From Candidatus Poseidoniaceae archaeon (GTDB lineage: Archaea; Thermoplasmatota; Poseidoniia; Poseidoniales; Poseidoniaceae): a DNA stretch of 33,913 nucleotides. Under the pieces are notes generated by a model. The model was given only the letters and a program-made list of their open reading frames with translations. It was not told where the DNA came from and did not search any database. This document shows positions 15,868-23,578 of this stretch, piece after piece. The stretch is from NCBI GenBank assembly GCA_028821785.1, contig JAPKFC010000014.1, positions 1 to 33,913 on the forward strand. Direction: 5' to 3'. The position numbers and the translations under genes are program-made. Position 1 is the stretch's first letter. Each line of letters begins with the position of its first letter.

Positions 15868-16065
15868 ATGGCTGCGAAGAAGAAGAAGTCCGATGGCAGT
15901 GGTATCCAGCAAGCCGCTGGTTTAATTCGTTATTTCGATGAAGAATCTGAGCATGCTTGGAAAATTACCAAGGGTCAAGTATACTTTGCTTGTATCTCAA
16001 TCTCTGTATTCTTCTACCTTGTAAATCAAGGCGTACTACAAGCAATTTGGAATATTTTTGCTTGA
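15868..16065 (+). CDS. secG: preprotein translocase subunit Sec61-beta (SecG)
   Basis: 65 residues, the usual length. A Lys-rich N-terminus (MAAKKKKSDGSG) and the family signature AAGLIRYFDEE are followed by one membrane helix (VYFACISISVFFYLV), with the N-terminus in the cytoplasm. The protein is the small accessory subunit of the SecYE protein-conducting channel. The frame opens at a TTG at 15859; ATG 15868 gives the canonical start. It is a single gene, 70 bases after the preceding one, with no other sec genes nearby. Confidence 0.94.
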   Translation: MAAKKKKSDGSGIQQAAGLIRYFDEESEHAWKITKGQVYFACISISVFFYLVNQGVLQAIWNIFA

Positions 16066-16095
16066 TTTGAGCATTGCTTTTAGCAATTGATGATT

Positions 16096-16452
16096 TTACA
16101 AAGGTCTGATTAGAACTATCTTTCCTTCTTTAGAAGCCATTGCTTGAGCAACTTGCATTGCGGTTTTCATACCCGAAGTTGCGCCGATCGTTTTCGGTTC
16201 ACCTTCTTCGTGAATTATCAATCGGTGAGTTAGATTGTAAAGAACGCCTTCTTCGATTCTTTGGAATACCCAATGTTCATTTTCAATGGTCACCATTGCT
16301 GGAACATCTGAAAGTGGACCCATTGCCTTACCAATTGTTGTGGTCCTAGCCGAAAGACCTTGTAAGTCTCTAAACGGTTTCCAAGTTCTTCGCCTTGCTG
16401 GCTGTTGTATACGCCGACTTCTATCTATGCCTTCTCTAAATGCTCTTGTCAT
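16096..16452 (-). CDS. hypothetical protein
   Basis: About 118 residues from ATG 16452; a TTG at 16500 extends the frame by 16 residues. The N-terminal part is basic (DRSRRIQQPARRRTWKPF). The middle is beta-rich, with VPAMVTIENEHWVFQRI and LYNLTHRLIIHEEGEP, and the C-terminal part is a helix then a strand (MKTAMQVAQAMASKEGKIVLIRPL is the end of the protein). There is no signal peptide, membrane segment or known motif. Its size and charge would suit a nucleic-acid-binding protein. It lies downstream of the polytopic membrane protein on the same strand, separated by about 130 bases that include a perfect hairpin, and it converges on Sec61-beta. Confidence 0.7.
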   Translation of the reverse strand: MTRAFREGIDRSRRIQQPARRRTWKPFRDLQGLSARTTTIGKAMGPLSDVPAMVTIENEHWVFQRIEEGVLYNLTHRLIIHEEGEPKTIGATSGMKTAMQVAQAMASKEGKIVLIRPL

Positions 16453-16468
16453 CTTAGGGTCCCATCCC

Positions 16469-16488
16469 TTGGAGTTGGTTAACTCCAA
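16469..16488. repeat. perfect inverted repeat TTGGAGTT-N4-AACTCCAA
   Basis: An 8-base perfect dyad with a 4-base loop, ending 17 bases before the ATG at 16452 on the minus strand. It could be an operator or an RNA hairpin in the leader of that gene. If translation starts at the TTG at 16500, the dyad is inside the coding region. Confidence 0.5.
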
Positions 16489-16584
16489 TCTCTGAGCCAA
16501 TCTGTTACACTAATAAGAAGCGCGACGACATAGCAGCCGCGAATGGTGATTACAGTACCCTCATTAACTAATTCGAGCACACGA

Positions 16585-17955
16585 TTATGCGCTAAGTGAT
16601 TGTTGTTTACGCATTTGATGCAATAAAACAGAACTCAACAAAAGAGGAATTATTGGCATGCAGAACCATATTACGAATAATTGATTTCCTGGTTGCTGAA
16701 GAATTCTTGGCACGATAGTAAGGGAGAAAATTATTACAAAAGCCATAGAAATATACAATTGCTTTGAATTTAAACTCCTTACATCTTCCTCTACAAGCCA
16801 CGGAACAACCAATGTCACTGCCAAGGAAAACCAAATAGCTGGTAATAAAATTAGTACATATGGAGAAAATGCAGCAATAAATAATGGCGACAAACTCAGT
16901 GTTAATCTTACCCACCAAAGTTCAGGTCTTGGAGTTGCATCAAATCCCATAGTCGGTAAAAACATTGAAGCGACACAAGTGGCGATTACTGCAAATACTA
17001 GCCAAATCGTCATTAATGATTCACCATTACCTGAAAAAATATCTAGCGATTGAGAAAATATTAAGGAAATTATTATCAAAAATATGAATGCTAATAGTGA
17101 AGTAAATATCAAAGATTTTGTCCTCCCATCACCGGCACCTAATTTAGAATCCAATTGTTTAGCAGGTTCTAGTATTGTTGCAAAACTAATTGCCATGTGT
17201 AAGAAGATTGAAATGAAAATAAGATGATAATAATGTTCAAGATCTAACCAAAAGTCAGCTTTCATATTTTTGATTGCATCTATTTTCATGAAAAGAATCA
17301 CTGCAATTGGAAAAATAACGACCAGTTTGTATTTCGCTTTTTTAGCCAAATTAGCCAGCCCCGAGTCAACTGCCGCTATTGTGCTCGTAGCGAATAATTC
17401 GGCTGCAATAATGAGAATTGCTATTGTCAATAATGCATACCAAAGAGGACCTATGCTGTCGGTAGGCCATGTAGATTGGCTAGTTATCGATTGTGCATTT
17501 AGATATGAACTGTCGGGAAAGAAGACTGTAAATGAAAATAAAGCAACCAATGAAACGAAACTCATCACTCTATACCTGACCAATGTTCTAATGAATTGGG
17601 GGCTTTGTGAAATGCTTGGCAACTTATCAACAGATAATGAAAAAATTAACAATACCATCAAGGATAATTCTGAGAGTCCATCTCCCCTCAAGAAGGTCAT
17701 CCATGCACCACCGTTCATTGCATTTGCACCTGCGTTATATTTGGCAATATCTGAATGATTAAGGTCGTTTGTTAATACTGCGATTAAGCGGTCCAATATT
17801 ATCAATGTAAGGAAAATAAGCGGCAATAAATTCTGTAATGATTTCAACCATTTCCCTTTTTCAATAGCCATTTTTTCAATTATCGGAGTCATCTGCCAAG
17901 TGATGAGAGAGATGGCGAATAGAGGTACTAGCCAAGGCACATCATCTCCCAGCAT
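16585..17955 (-). CDS. polytopic membrane protein of unknown function
   Basis: About 456 residues with roughly 11-13 predicted membrane helices, for example WLVPLFAISLITW, LLPLIFLTLIILDRLIAVL, SLMVLLIFSLSV, VMSFVSLVALFSFTVFF, LWYALLTIAILIIAAEL, YKLVVIFPIAVILFMKI, IFISIFLHMAISFATIL and SLLAFIFLIIISLIFSQSL. There are few charged residues within helices and no transporter, kinase or glycosyltransferase motif that I recognise. ATG 17955 is preferred to the GTG at 17967, which would overlap the divergent methyltransferase reading frame. It stands divergent from that gene, with about 60 bases between the preferred starts. Confidence 0.82.
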   Translation of the reverse strand: MLGDDVPWLVPLFAISLITWQMTPIIEKMAIEKGKWLKSLQNLLPLIFLTLIILDRLIAVLTNDLNHSDIAKYNAGANAMNGGAWMTFLRGDGLSELSLMVLLIFSLSVDKLPSISQSPQFIRTLVRYRVMSFVSLVALFSFTVFFPDSSYLNAQSITSQSTWPTDSIGPLWYALLTIAILIIAAELFATSTIAAVDSGLANLAKKAKYKLVVIFPIAVILFMKIDAIKNMKADFWLDLEHYYHLIFISIFLHMAISFATILEPAKQLDSKLGAGDGRTKSLIFTSLLAFIFLIIISLIFSQSLDIFSGNGESLMTIWLVFAVIATCVASMFLPTMGFDATPRPELWWVRLTLSLSPLFIAAFSPYVLILLPAIWFSLAVTLVVPWLVEEDVRSLNSKQLYISMAFVIIFSLTIVPRILQQPGNQLFVIWFCMPIIPLLLSSVLLHQMRKQQSLSA

Positions 17956-18015
17956 AGTGTGTGGCACAGGTATTCAGCCCTTGAGCATGGCGGAAACTAT
18001 GAGGTTGGAGAAGTG

Positions 18016-19827
18016 ATGGCGCTGCTAATGGGGACTGACCGTTGGCACGATGAGGAACTCCTCGATGCAGCAAAATCATCTCCATTAGCAGGTCTTGCTG
18101 AAAGTCTTGGCTATCAAATGGAACAATGGTTAGAAGTTGCAACTACTGCTCTTCCCGAGACACTTCGAATTACATCAAATAGAAACGATAGGGCTTGGAC
18201 AATACAACAAATACGGGATATGGGTGCTACTCAACTATCGTGGCTTGGTTCAGATAATGCTTTCCAAATGCCATTTGAAAGGGGTAAGGCGGGCAATCAA
18301 AATTCAAAACACATGATGACCATATTGCATGATTCGGGACGGATTACAAGACAGGAAGCTGCCAGTATGCTTCCTGTGGTATTACTGCAACCACAACCAG
18401 ATCAATTGGTATTGGATATGTGTGCAGCACCAGGTTCAAAGGCCACTCAAATAGCGGAAACAATTGCACCAAGTGGTGTCGTTGTTGCAAATGAACCAGT
18501 GTCTGGTCGCCTCAATATGCTAGTTAGTAATCGAGGGCGTTTGGCACTGAGTAATATGTTGATCTCGCAACACGATGGTCGCCATTTAGGGAGAATCCCC
18601 CCTCCTGGCTTTGATGCGATAGTTGCTGATGTTCCTTGCACGGGTAATGCGACCACACGCAAAAACCGAAATCTATGGTGGAGATGGACTCCCAAGAATG
18701 GTCGCGCTTTATTCAAATTGCAAGTCGATATTGTAGCAAGAGGTGCAAGTTTGTTAACGCCTGGTGGTAAATTGATGTTGTCAACTTGTAGTATTGACCC
18801 TGTTGAAAACGAAGCGGTTGTTGCTGAATTATTACGCCAATTACCATATTTACAATTAGTTCCAATCGATGAAAGTTTAGTCCCAGGACTAACTTTACAA
18901 AAGGGAATTAGTGATTGGGGCATTTTAGATGAACAAGGCAAAGAGGTTGCCTTTGATGGAACATTACCAGAATTACCCTTGTTAAAACCAGCACATTTGT
19001 CTCCTCAGAAAAGAATTGAATTATCAAAAAATATTGATTTAGAAGAAGAATTCGATGTTGCGAAAGAACTTGAAATCGAGTCACTATTGCCGTTATGCCG
19101 TAGATTGCGCCATCAAGACAACAATACTAGCGGATTCTTTGTTGCAATGTTTGTCCATAAAAAAGATGCAACACCTGAAGGTATTGCCCGCACATTCATT
19201 CACAAACGCGCTTTACCTTCCGAATCAACTTGGCAACCGAAAATGTTAGACCATCCAAAACCGGACCGGAATTCAGTTTTCCCTGCTGCTGATGAAATAA
19301 TTAATGAGGCGGTATCAAGATACAAAATAAATGACCCTGGATGGTCTTGGTGGCATCGCGGAAAAAGAACAAATATTGCTCCAGTTATGGCATATGAGAG
19401 ACTCTTCATGCAAAAATGCCCGAATAAGAAAGGAAATATTTGGCCGGAAGGAACTTTTCACCCAATGAAAATCATTCATGTTGGTCTTCCTGTTTTCACT
19501 GAGAAAAAGGGCACATGGCGCACTAGACAAGAATCAATTCCTGCTATCCAACAACATATGGGTGACGTACTACTCAATATTTCGCAGCAGACTCTCAAAC
19601 GATTATTACAAGGTTGGGCGCCATTGATTGAAGAATTCGTTGAAGAATTAGACATTGAAGCCCCTGAACCAGGACCTCTACTATTTGGTTGTGAAATTGA
19701 TGAAGTTGAACATGTTGTTTCAGCATGGTCTGGTGCAAGAATTACCATGATGATAGACGACACTGGCAAAGATATTTTGCGGATGAAATTGGGTTTGCCT
19801 TTCATTTTTGAGGAAGAGGAAGAGTGA
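18016..19827 (+). CDS. NSUN2/Trm4-like RNA (cytosine-C5) methyltransferase
   Basis: 603 residues. SAM-dependent m5C methyltransferase of the NOL1/NOP2/sun family. Motif I is LDMCAAPGSKATQIAE (about 133-148). The motif IV cysteine is Cys208 in DVPCTGNATTRKN and the catalytic motif VI cysteine is Cys258 in LSTCSIDPVENEAVV. Insertion of NLWWRWTPKNG after motif IV and a long C-terminal region, with HPMKIIHVGLPVFTEK resembling the PUA-like end of NSUN2, point to the eukaryotic Trm4/NSUN2 branch rather than bacterial RsmB/RsmF. Substrate is therefore probably tRNA; positions cannot be inferred. The frame opens at a GTG at 17959, but ATG 18016 follows GGAG and is preferred. The next gene begins 9 bases after the stop, suggesting an operon. 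Confidence 0.93.
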   Translation: MALLMGTDRWHDEELLDAAKSSPLAGLAESLGYQMEQWLEVATTALPETLRITSNRNDRAWTIQQIRDMGATQLSWLGSDNAFQMPFERGKAGNQNSKHMMTILHDSGRITRQEAASMLPVVLLQPQPDQLVLDMCAAPGSKATQIAETIAPSGVVVANEPVSGRLNMLVSNRGRLALSNMLISQHDGRHLGRIPPPGFDAIVADVPCTGNATTRKNRNLWWRWTPKNGRALFKLQVDIVARGASLLTPGGKLMLSTCSIDPVENEAVVAELLRQLPYLQLVPIDESLVPGLTLQKGISDWGILDEQGKEVAFDGTLPELPLLKPAHLSPQKRIELSKNIDLEEEFDVAKELEIESLLPLCRRLRHQDNNTSGFFVAMFVHKKDATPEGIARTFIHKRALPSESTWQPKMLDHPKPDRNSVFPAADEIINEAVSRYKINDPGWSWWHRGKRTNIAPVMAYERLFMQKCPNKKGNIWPEGTFHPMKIIHVGLPVFTEKKGTWRTRQESIPAIQQHMGDVLLNISQQTLKRLLQGWAPLIEEFVEELDIEAPEPGPLLFGCEIDEVEHVVSAWSGARITMMIDDTGKDILRMKLGLPFIFEEEEE

Positions 19828-19836
19828 GGACTAACT

Positions 19837-21126
19837 ATGATGATATCCAATACTAAGGAATATTATCATTCATTGTTAATTGCATTAGTTTGTTCGTTAT
19901 TCCTATTAGCTCCGATGTTGATCTCATCTGTTTCTGCTCAAAGCGAACCAGAAGAAGTTATTTTTGCCTCGACTGCAATCCCTTCCCCTCTTGCCAAGAA
20001 TATCGTATTAGTAGAACAATTCATTGAAGACACTCCTAATGCAGACGATCCCCAACAACAGGATTTATGGAGAAAATATCAGGCCAGAGATGATGTCCTC
20101 CCCCTAAGTTGGTGGAAATGGTCTGATGAGACCGGTTCTGATTGGCCCGATGATGATGCAAAGGCAAGAGCAGGGCAACTTGGAATGCAACAACAATCTC
20201 AACAACAGGCTCAATATGTATTGAATTCTAATATTGAGCAATTTCAAGATATTGATGAAGCAATACAACGAGCAAGTGATTTTTCTGTTCAAGAAGTTGT
20301 TATTGAGTTGTCTGGAGATATAATTTTGACAACAAATCAACAAGGTGAATATGAAGTCAAGATTCAAGCCGAATTCGAACCAATGGTCAATTTGAGCGAT
20401 GATACAATGCTATACATTTTCCTCAGTGAAGATAATGCAGAGGACGTCCATGGAAGGCAGATTAAGAATTTGATAAGAGATATGAAGCCGGAAGTCGGTT
20501 TTTCTGTTGAAGCAAATAATATCACCAATACGACTTGGATAATGCCAAAGGAACATTTGATCGCTGCAGGTATTGATTTAGAAGAAAATCCATTGGGATG
20601 GCATTTGACTTTGGCATTCATTGGTAGCGTGGAAGGAGATGATGAAGCAACAGGCCTTCTTGCATTGTATAACTCTCCACTTCCGAACCAGTGGTCGAAT
20701 CCACAATCGTCTAAGTTCTTAATGCCGATTATATTGATTATTTTTACTACGGCCATTGCATTTATCGTATATTCCAATGCCTCTATTAGAGAAAAAGGGA
20801 TGCCCAAAATCAATGTCGGTTGGAAGAAAACTTCTGGCCCTGCAATAATGGTTTCAATCGAAGCAGGAAATCAAAAGGTATCGGTTACTAAACTTGAGAT
20901 TGAACAACCATGGAAAAGTCGTGGTGGATTTAAACAGTTAGAAATTAAAGAAAATAGTAAATATGACCTCAATATCTCATTCAAGCAAGGACATCCAGAA
21001 GATTTGAGTTTTTCTTTGACGATGGTGATTGAGGAATTGGGTGGTTGGACGCAACATTTACGACTTTCACCACCACAACAGGAACAAGAAAATCAATTGC
21101 AAAGTGTTGAAGGCAATGAGGAATGA
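19837..21126 (+). CDS. secreted/membrane-anchored protein of unknown function
   Basis: 429 residues. A signal peptide or N-terminal helix (SLLIALVCSLFLLAPMLI) ends near SVSAQS. An extracellular region of about 260 residues follows, rich in Gln, Asp and Glu, with a Gln-rich stretch (GMQQQSQQQAQ). A membrane helix (FLMPIILIIFTTAIAFIVY) at about 287-305 leads to a cytoplasmic C-terminal domain of about 120 residues that looks beta-rich (PAIMVSIEAGNQKVSVTKLE). I do not recognise either domain. ATG 19837 follows GAGG at about eight bases. Its position 9 bases after the methyltransferase gene, and the closely following Lrp regulator gene, suggest one transcript, though no functional link is evident. 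Confidence 0.82.
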   Translation: MMISNTKEYYHSLLIALVCSLFLLAPMLISSVSAQSEPEEVIFASTAIPSPLAKNIVLVEQFIEDTPNADDPQQQDLWRKYQARDDVLPLSWWKWSDETGSDWPDDDAKARAGQLGMQQQSQQQAQYVLNSNIEQFQDIDEAIQRASDFSVQEVVIELSGDIILTTNQQGEYEVKIQAEFEPMVNLSDDTMLYIFLSEDNAEDVHGRQIKNLIRDMKPEVGFSVEANNITNTTWIMPKEHLIAAGIDLEENPLGWHLTLAFIGSVEGDDEATGLLALYNSPLPNQWSNPQSSKFLMPIILIIFTTAIAFIVYSNASIREKGMPKINVGWKKTSGPAIMVSIEAGNQKVSVTKLEIEQPWKSRGGFKQLEIKENSKYDLNISFKQGHPEDLSFSLTMVIEELGGWTQHLRLSPPQQEQENQLQSVEGNEE

Positions 21127-21145
21127 GCGAGGGGTTGTGAGCCAA

Positions 21146-21601
21146 ATGGAACTTGATGATACCGACAGAGCAATTATTGCTGAATTATTACAAGATGCTC
21201 GAGCCTCTCAAAGAGAATTAGCAAGGGTGGTTGGAGTTGCACAAGGTACTATTACAAACCGGTTGAAAAGACTTGAAAAGAATGGAGTAATAAAGGGATA
21301 TTCAGTTGTCCTAGACCCCGAAATGGTTGGTTGGAGTATGACGATAATGGCCGGTTTAAGAATAGAAAAGGGAAAGATGATTTCTGTTCAAAAAGTAATA
21401 TCTTCAGACCCGAGAGTCTTTGCAGTATACGATGTAACGGGCGATTGGGATTCCATGGTCTTGGCGAGAGTAAAGAATCGTGCTGACTTAGATGACCTTA
21501 CCAAGACGGTTTTTACGCTAGATGGAGTAACAAGATCTTTCACTCACGTAGTCCTAAACACTGTCAAGGAAGACGGCTTACCAAAGCCCGCTACTGAATA
21601 A
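21146..21601 (+). CDS. Lrp/AsnC-family transcriptional regulator
   Basis: 151 residues, the normal length. N-terminal winged helix-turn-helix: LDDTDRAIIAELLQDAR, then QRELARVVGVAQGTITNRLK, and GVIKGYSVVLDP. The C-terminal RAM/ligand-binding domain contains VFAVYDVTGDWDSMVLARVK, with the glycine-aspartate turn typical of amino-acid-binding Lrp proteins. Archaeal members act as activators or repressors of amino-acid metabolism genes, often including their own; targets here are unknown. In-frame starts at 21116 (overlapping the previous stop) and 21146 are possible. ATG 21146 begins the conserved domain and has GTGAG upstream. Confidence 0.93.
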   Translation: MELDDTDRAIIAELLQDARASQRELARVVGVAQGTITNRLKRLEKNGVIKGYSVVLDPEMVGWSMTIMAGLRIEKGKMISVQKVISSDPRVFAVYDVTGDWDSMVLARVKNRADLDDLTKTVFTLDGVTRSFTHVVLNTVKEDGLPKPATE

Positions 21602-22010
21602 ATTCTTCAAGCCCGATTGAATTTAACGATTCAACGTATCTAGTTTCAGGCTTGAGTGCTCGCGAGAGAACTTTTCTAGCTTCTTGACTAATTTTTACAT
21701 CTAAGGATTGTAATTTTACAAACAGTTTTTTTTGCAATGTTGTACCGGTTCTATCCCAATCCATCAACAATTCAAGTACCGCACCACCTTCACTACTTCT
21801 CGTGCCATAAGTCTCGAATAAATAGGTACAAAAGCGGTCTAAATCCCAACCTCTGTTCAACTGTTCAATCGTACCAGTGAAGCCAAGTTCTCTCAACGCC
21901 TTTATGTCTTTTTTACCTTCGACTATTATTGGCATTCCAAGTGAGTTTTCTTCCAATAACCTTGTCAGAGCTTGTGCTGCTAAATTGAATCGTAATTGAA
22001 CGTCAGCCAT
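21591..22010 (-). CDS. Toprim-domain protein
   Basis: 139 residues. A small stand-alone Toprim fold like those of the archaeal COG1658/RNase-M5-related group. Glu31 in PIIVEGKKDIKAL and Asp84/Asp86 in LLMDWDRTG are the metal-binding residues expected for nucleotidyl transfer or phosphodiester hydrolysis. The C-terminal third is helical and basic. RNA or DNA processing is the likely role, but the substrate is unknown. ATG 22010 is preceded by GGTGA and lies just one base after the DUF167 gene's stop, a tightly coupled pair. The 3' end overlaps the Lrp gene's end by 11 bases on the opposite strand. Confidence 0.88.
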   Translation of the reverse strand: MADVQLRFNLAAQALTRLLEENSLGMPIIVEGKKDIKALRELGFTGTIEQLNRGWDLDRFCTYLFETYGTRSSEGGAVLELLMDWDRTGTTLQKKLFVKLQSLDVKISQEARKVLSRALKPETRYVESLNSIGLEEFIQ

Positions 22011-22011
22011 A

Positions 22012-22338
22012 CTATTCACCTTGTTGTGTTAAGGCATCATTCAATCGTGCCAATAAATCGCTTATAGTAATCGATTTAACACTGACTCTCTTAGAGCGAG
22101 ATATTTGTCCAGAAACAATTTCCAAATCTCCTTTTGTCAATGATAGTGACTTGGCCAAAACATGCAAAAGTGCTTCATTTGCCTTACCTTTTTGGGCTTC
22201 TGCTTTGACCGCGACTGTTAGTTTGGAACGCCATTTATTTATTCCTACAATCCCTTGCCGACTGGAACCTGGTTGCACTTCAATGTCCAGTAAAACTCGC
22301 CCGTCAAGGGTGGTTTGAACACATCCGGATAACTCCAT
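22012..22338 (-). CDS. DUF167 (YggU/UPF0235) family protein
   Basis: 108 residues, the usual length. The family pattern is clear: LLDIEVQPGSSRQGIVG, then KLTVAVKAEAQKGKANEAL, and VSGQISRSKRVSVKSI. DUF167 proteins are small, widespread and of unknown function. ATG 22338 gives the expected start; a TTG at 22365 would extend it by nine residues. It is translationally coupled to the Toprim gene, and the two are transcribed away from the oxidase operon. Confidence 0.9.
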   Translation of the reverse strand: MELSGCVQTTLDGRVLLDIEVQPGSSRQGIVGINKWRSKLTVAVKAEAQKGKANEALLHVLAKSLSLTKGDLEIVSGQISRSKRVSVKSITISDLLARLNDALTQQGE

Positions 22339-22394
22339 CACACATTGCGCAGATATGCTAGTCAAAGAACCCTTGTTATGGAGATTATTTACCC

Positions 22395-22462
22395 GATAAT
22401 ACTCTCGGTTATTATCAAATTCGGCGAGGTTTTATTCGCGCGTACTCTTTCACTAACCTCGC
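22395..22462. promoter_or_regulatory. two perfect dyads upstream of the oxidase operon
   Basis: The 250-base divergent region 22339-22588 contains GATAATA-N8-TATTATC (22395-22416) and GCGAGGTT-N23-AACCTCGC (22424-22462), both perfect. The first looks like a binding site for a dimeric regulator; the arms of the second have centres 31 bases apart, about three helical turns. Between them and coxB lie AT-rich candidates for a TATA box (ATAGTTTTATG near 22521 and CTTAAAG near 22548). Which gene, if either, they control is not decided by sequence. Confidence 0.5.
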
Positions 22463-22588
22463 TTGCACAATTACGGGAAAAAGGCGTGCTGAAAACGATT
22501 AATGTGCAATGGAAATCAATATAGTTTTATGTTGGCCTCAACAAATGCTTAAAGTCGGTATCGGCGGGGGTTAGAACAAGGTGGAACA

Positions 22589-23578
22589 ATGATTGCTGAA
22601 GACACTGTTTTCTCTGTGCTATATGATAAGTTCATGTTTTGGTCAGACATCGTAGGAATAATCACCTTTGGTGTATTATTTTACTTGATTTTACGCTACC
22701 GTGCTAAACCTGGTTCGGAGAAATTTAATCCCGACCACATTGAAGTTGGAGCGTTTCCGGTCGACAGACATAATACTCGCCTAGAAATCGCATTTTATGT
22801 CGTTCCAACAATACTTATTGTTTGGCTGACTGTACTTGCAACATCCTCTAGTTCTACCGTTTGGAATATCCCTGCTGATGAAGTCTCATTTGATGTTGAT
22901 GTTGTTGGCAAACAATGGTTCTGGGAATTTGATTATGTTGAGGAATTGACTTGGGAAGATGATTCAAGGATAACCCATGTCAACGTTGAATGGCAAGACG
23001 GTTCAACCACTCTTGCTATCGATACTCTGGGCTCTTCGGCTGTTAATGCCACTGTTGTTCAAGATGGAGAAGCAACCGACTATGCAATTGACCTAGAATC
23101 TAATTCTACTAGTATTGCCCTTACAAGTGATTATTCGCTTTATCAAAGCGTCAAAGTAACCGATGCTGATGGAAATCTGCTTCACACATGGGAACATTTG
23201 CCTGTCGGCCATCAACTTTCAACCGCTGCTAGTGAACATTTGGTTATTCCATGTGATGAAGATATTGTTCTAACTTTATTCTCAAGACCTCATGACGAGT
23301 CAAATACTGTATATGCTGGAGTTCAACACGCTTTCTGGCTCCCAGAATGGGGTGCAAAAGAAGATCTTGTACCTGGTCTAGAAGGTGGAACTGTGATGAC
23401 TTTCGAACCTGACAGAGTTGGGACATTTGATATTAGATGCGCTGAATTCTGTGGTTTAAGTCACTCTAAAATGGTAGGCTACATTGACATTGTCGCTAGA
23501 GATGGCGAAACGTGTGACGAAGATGTCGGAATACAACTGACTTCAGACTCTGAAGGTTCAAGTGGAGGTGAGCATTGA
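22589..23578 (+). CDS. coxB: cytochrome c oxidase subunit II with enlarged CuA domain
   Basis: 329 residues. Two membrane helices (about 12-32 and 68-88) are followed by the extracellular CuA domain. The CuA ligands are all present: His247 in GVQHAFWLPEWG, Cys284, Glu286, Cys288, His292 and Met295 in CAEFCGLSHSKM; the aromatic entry patch is KQWFWEFDY near 108-116. Between that patch and the next conserved strand (EHLVIPCDED near 216) there are about 100 residues, where most subunits II have about 15-50. The additional part is Thr/Ser/Asp-rich and beta-like. The protein receives electrons from a soluble or membrane donor and passes them to subunit I. AAGGTGG precedes ATG 22589. The stop overlaps the coxA start (TGATG). 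Confidence 0.96.
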   Translation: MIAEDTVFSVLYDKFMFWSDIVGIITFGVLFYLILRYRAKPGSEKFNPDHIEVGAFPVDRHNTRLEIAFYVVPTILIVWLTVLATSSSSTVWNIPADEVSFDVDVVGKQWFWEFDYVEELTWEDDSRITHVNVEWQDGSTTLAIDTLGSSAVNATVVQDGEATDYAIDLESNSTSIALTSDYSLYQSVKVTDADGNLLHTWEHLPVGHQLSTAASEHLVIPCDEDIVLTLFSRPHDESNTVYAGVQHAFWLPEWGAKEDLVPGLEGGTVMTFEPDRVGTFDIRCAEFCGLSHSKMVGYIDIVARDGETCDEDVGIQLTSDSEGSSGGEH

